A DNA stretch of 64,000 nucleotides from an uncultured Peptostreptococcaceae bacterium (lineage in GTDB: Bacteria > Bacillota > Clostridia > Peptostreptococcales > Anaerovoracaceae). The stretch spans positions 48,505 to 112,504 of the forward strand of contig CAJUQR010000006.1 of NCBI GenBank assembly GCA_910588185.1, given 5' to 3'. The notes beneath the pieces are model-generated. The model ran no database searches. It was not told the origin of the DNA and was given only the letters and a program-made list of their open reading frames with translations. Positions 61,215-64,000 of this stretch are shown here, one piece after another (within the stretch, counting starts at the first letter, position 1; each line of letters starts with the position of its first letter). The translations under genes were made by a program, and so were the position numbers.

Positions 61215-63002
61215 CTATATCAAAAGCGGCGATACGCCTGTCTGTTTTACCACTCCGTTGTGATACTTAATGACTTGCTTGCCGATTTCTCTGCCGTCAA
61301 GGGTATTGGTAATATTGAAAGTATAATTTCCTTTGCCACTGCCCATTGCGTTTCTAACTGCATCGTAAACACCTCGCGATACAGACTCTACGATCTGATT
61401 GTTGTTCATAACGGCTGTCTTTGAGCCAAAGCTGCCTACAAGCTCAGGTCCGGCTTCACGAGCTATAAACATCTGTCCCGGTTCCATAAGACCTCCGGAA
61501 GCAAGTTTAGGAATAACTAACAATTCAAGAGGCTGAATATCAACACCGGGTATAAGGTTTATCATCTTTATGGCAAAGTTAATCGCCTTAATGAATCCAT
61601 TGATAACTTTTTCAGCAAACTCCAGTATTCCATTAACCACAGTCTTAAATGCACCACTTATGGCATCTCCTATTTTGGTTCCGACTTTCTTGAATATGGA
61701 TACCACCTTGTCCCATATTCCGCTGAAAAACTCTCCTATTCCGCTGAATATTCCTTTGATTCCTTTCCATATCTTGCCGAAGCCCTCTTTGATCTTTTCT
61801 CCGTTTCCCGTGAATATGCCCACGATAACGTCCATGATTCCTCCGAAGATTTCCTTGGCTCCTTCAATAATTCCTGATATGAACTCCCATATCTCTGTAA
61901 CTACTGCCATGATCTCGTCGCCATGTTCTTCAAAGAATCCTGCAATCGCCTCAATTACACCGCTGAATATCTCCATCAAGTCTTCTGCTATTTCGGAAAT
62001 GAATCCCCAAATGCTGTCAACTATGTTCATTATGCTGTCTCCATGTTCCTGGAAAAATCCAGCGATGGCTTCAATGACTGTACCGAAGATTTCCTTGGCT
62101 GTCTCTATTATTCCTGAAATAAATTCCCATATAGATCCTACGATTCCTCCTATTACATCGCTGTTTTCTTGGAAGAATCCTACTATCTGAGATATTACTT
62201 CACTTATGAATTCCGCAACTCCTCCGATAACTTCTACAACAGTATCAAGGACTGAGCTTGTCCCTTCTCCTCCGCTTATGAAAGAATCAAAGAGCGAAGT
62301 CACTGCATCTATTACAGGTGACAATGCCTCAGTAATTTTACCCCAAACCTTTTCCATCTTGCCGCTGAGCTCTTCATTGGCGGAAATCATATTTACAAAG
62401 TAACCTACAAGAGTTCCTACCACCGTTGCTACTGCTGCTATGCCGCCGAAGCTGAACTTGGTCTTAGAAGCTTTCTTGGCTGACTTTTCTACGGTATCTG
62501 TTATATCTCCCATGGCATTTTTGACTAATTTGCCTCCATCTCTAATACCGTTGCCCATGCCTTCAGGAACTGATTCGCCTATTGCTTCCATTACTTTAGA
62601 TGGTGAATTTATTTTTAGTGTATGTTTACTTTCACTAATTATATTTCCAGCCATATCTTTCACAGTATCTGTTATTGTAATTTGTTTGCCTCTTATACCA
62701 TCGATTATTCCCTTTCCCAGGCTTTTACCAATAGCCTCTGCGGCTTTATGGATAGTTTCTTTTTCTTTCTTGATTACTTCTGCAATTTTTCCCATTTGCT
62801 TTTTTACAGTATTGAATTGATTTACAATACCTATCACAAATGAACCTGCTGAAGCAAATGCTCCAATACCATTGACTACATCTTTAAAAGAAGTTTTACT
62901 GATGCTTTTCAATTGTTCTTCTATGCGAGCAACTATCTTTTCAAGCTCTGTTAAAGAATCAAGATTAATATTCAAATCTACTTTTAACTCTTTATTTGCC
63001 AT
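61215..63002 (-). CDS. Phage tail tape measure protein (short)
   Basis: 595 residues. Coiled-coil N-terminus, then the tape-measure-type SPSKVMEAIGESVPEGM (about 133-149), a hydrophobic helix (about 187-207), and three 40-residue repeats at 276-315, 316-355 and 356-395, each beginning FF(Q/E)E and containing SIW or EIW. The C-terminal part (GIGEFFSGIWDKVVSIF onward) recurs in a partial second gene at the window's right end. If one residue gives about 0.15 nm, the tail would be about 90 nm long. It is shorter than most siphophage tape measures. Confidence 0.8.
   Translation of the reverse strand: MANKELKVDLNINLDSLTELEKIVARIEEQLKSISKTSFKDVVNGIGAFASAGSFVIGIVNQFNTVKKQMGKIAEVIKKEKETIHKAAEAIGKSLGKGIIDGIRGKQITITDTVKDMAGNIISESKHTLKINSPSKVMEAIGESVPEGMGNGIRDGGKLVKNAMGDITDTVEKSAKKASKTKFSFGGIAAVATVVGTLVGYFVNMISANEELSGKMEKVWGKITEALSPVIDAVTSLFDSFISGGEGTSSVLDTVVEVIGGVAEFISEVISQIVGFFQENSDVIGGIVGSIWEFISGIIETAKEIFGTVIEAIAGFFQEHGDSIMNIVDSIWGFISEIAEDLMEIFSGVIEAIAGFFEEHGDEIMAVVTEIWEFISGIIEGAKEIFGGIMDVIVGIFTGNGEKIKEGFGKIWKGIKGIFSGIGEFFSGIWDKVVSIFKKVGTKIGDAISGAFKTVVNGILEFAEKVINGFIKAINFAIKMINLIPGVDIQPLELLVIPKLASGGLMEPGQMFIAREAGPELVGSFGSKTAVMNNNQIVESVSRGVYDAVRNAMGSGKGNYTFNITNTLDGREIGKQVIKYHNGVVKQTGVSPLLI
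61818..62177 (-). repeat. Three 120-bp tandem repeats in the tape measure gene
   Basis: They encode the 40-residue units of the tape measure protein, each starting FFQEN, FFQEH or FFEEH. Exact 40-residue spacing with moderate sequence divergence. Confidence 0.85.
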
Positions 63003-63094
63003 TTTTTCTCCTTTCGTTATATTTTTTAAATACTTCTTCTGTTTTTAATGTTTTTGTTATATAATTAAACTAATTTTTAGCAGGAGGTTAACAT

Positions 63095-63624
63095 ATGTAC
63101 ATATATACTTACAGTCCATATAGCACATTAATTGCCTTAATTCTTTTTGCTCTTATATGCTTCTGTGCATACTTTCATATGACTATATTTGTAATCATAC
63201 GGGCTCATCTAAAATTCTTACCTTTTTACAACAAGCTTGAAAAAGAGTGTAATGCAAAATACCCTACTGTTATGGATGGTATAACTGGTTTGCGTTCTTT
63301 CAATGTTGATACAAGAGATGAGCTTGAAACATTTTTTTTGTATCAGATTCTTCATTTCATATAGTAAGCAGCACTCGACCTGATTTACAGATTGAAATAC
63401 CTTACAAATCTGTTATCTGTCAAGCTTGCGATATGAATGTATATTCAAAATATGATTATGAATATTATATTGATATAACCTTTAAAACAGGACGTAAAAA
63501 AGAGAATCTTAGTTTTCATACATTAGAATATAATCATAGAATTGATAAAATATACGGTACGCGTCTAAGTGGTGAAGAATTATATAACTTCATAACAAAA
63601 AATTTTAAAGAAGAAAAGTTATAA
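63095..63624 (+). pseudogene. Membrane-anchored hypothetical gene with a frameshift in a T tract
   Basis: The first frame (63095-63364, 89 residues, an N-terminal helix, RBS AGGAGG) ends soon after a run of eight T at 63332-63339. If one T is added, translation continues as FFFVSDSSFHIVSSTRP through to the second frame (63433-63624) and gives a single protein of about 176 residues ending FKEEKL. So a +1 shift has split one gene. It is either a real inactivation, phase variation or a sequencing error in the homopolymer. Opposite strand to the phage genes; function unknown. The region 63003-63094 contains its promoter (TATAAT near 63060). Confidence 0.7.
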
Positions 63625-63724
63625 TAAAACCACCAATTCTAACCTCCCACTAATTCTCGCAAATCCACATCCAATAGCTGGATGAATGTTGAACATGGTT
63701 TTGCTCTAAAATATTTAAGGGCAC

Positions 63725-63764
63725 TAAAAACCCCAATCACAGCCGGCTTGTGACTGGGATTTTG
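63725..63764. terminator. Stem-loop between the split gene and the second tape-measure fragment
   Basis: CCCAATCACA and TGTGACTGGG pair (one mismatch) over a 7-nt loop, with A tract on the left and TTTTG on the right. Confidence 0.75.
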
Positions 63765-63772
63765 TTTATGTC

Positions 63773-63810
63773 CTTGCAAAGCGTTTCATATTTATGCAGC
63801 GCTTTGCAAG
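63773..63810. repeat. 11-bp inverted repeat at the end of the second tape-measure gene
   Basis: CTTGCAAAGCG (63773-63783) and CGCTTTGCAAG (63800-63810) are perfect inverses. The right one lies inside the last codons of the partial gene, just where similarity to the first tape measure gene stops. Confidence 0.75.
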
Positions 63811-64000
63811 AGCATAAAGTTAATCGCCTTAATAAACCCATTGATGATATCTTCTGCAAATTCTAAAATCGTATTTACTACGCTCTTGAATGCCCCTCCT
63901 ATGGCATCTCCTATTTTGGTTCCGACTTTCTTGAATATGGATACTACCTTGTCCCATATTCCGCTGAAAAACTCTCCTATTCCGCTGAATATTCCTTTGA
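63792..64000 (-). CDS. Partial second tape-measure-like gene (C-terminal end)
   Basis: The frame enters from the right edge and ends at TAA 63792-63794. Its visible 69 residues (GIFSGIGEFFSGIWDKV to AINFMLLQSAA) match the first tape measure's corresponding C-terminal part, with 100 of 101 bases the same at 63900-64000 against 61660-61760. The last residues differ (MLLQSAA here, AIKMINLIPG there). The gene lacks the rest of the normal C-terminus, so it is either a truncated donor copy or a separate tape measure with a short end. Confidence 0.75.
   Translation of the reverse strand, partial: KGIFSGIGEFFSGIWDKVVSIFKKVGTKIGDAIGGAFKSVVNTILEFAEDIINGFIKAINFMLLQSAA

Noticed and set aside
1..64000. 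rRNA, tRNA, tmRNA, SRP RNA genes
   Set aside because: Scanned by eye for conserved cores and found none. Small RNAs with poor conservation could have been missed.

Overview
This 64 kb window looks like chromosome of a low-GC, anaerobic member of the Clostridia. The evidence is the AT-rich sequence with strong AGGAGG ribosome-binding sites, the Firmicutes-style sepF/divIVA and ylxM-ffh clusters, RqcH, radical SAM enzymes, and a bile salt hydrolase that points to an intestinal habitat. I cannot name the species. A relative of the Anaerovoracaceae (Eubacteriales family XIII) is only a guess. No rRNA, tRNA or CRISPR array was seen.

Region by region. (1) 1-10015, minus strand: a nine-gene branched-chain amino-acid operon, leuA-leuC-leuD-ilvA-leuB-(DUF815 AAA+ ATPase)-ilvB-ilvN-ilvC, behind a leader that encodes a 19-residue leucine-rich peptide followed by an intrinsic terminator. 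(2) 10536-12739: a DUF1538 membrane protein overlapping a tandem PII-like protein. (3) 12829-15767: pantothenate genes panG-like, panB, panC, panD. (4) 16213-25177: alanine dehydrogenase, an MBL-fold protein, a radical SAM protein, an M24 peptidase, a lipoprotein, rpsB-tsf and a choloylglycine hydrolase. (5) 25178-32742: a ten-gene Mrp/Mbh-like cation/proton antiporter operon behind a consensus promoter, with three antiporter-like subunits and no hydrogenase genes. (6) 33387-39812: a GtrB/GtrA/YfhO envelope glycosylation cassette, a two-component system, and a stand-alone LytTR regulator with four tandem boxes in its promoter. (7) 40226-54332: two AT-rich orphan genes, rpoZ-gmk, yicC, rqcH, a 40-residue zinc-ribbon peptide, rluD-lspA-divIVA-yggT-sepF-yggS, and the trmD-rimM-khpA-rpsP-ffh-ylxM translation/SRP operon. 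(8) 54801-64000: a nuclease-like gene and the tail/lysis end of a prophage or tailocin: amidase, DUF859 fibre, hub, DUF6711-like protein and tape measure. It also contains a small type I toxin-antitoxin locus, a frameshifted gene and a partial second tape-measure gene.

The most unusual feature is a family of five 237-239 bp palindromic elements (10117, 33029, 39894, 43248, 54508). Each lies in an intergenic region upstream of a gene. The arms and core are distinguishable, and the core occurs in both orientations relative to the arms. Other points worth following are the leader-peptide attenuator, TTAAG direct repeats with about 11 bp spacing shared by the response-regulator promoter and the glycosylation-operon promoter, the LytTR tandem boxes, and the convergent toxin/antitoxin transcripts that share one terminator.

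All family calls come from reading the sequence and from knowledge of the families. No database search or folding program was run.
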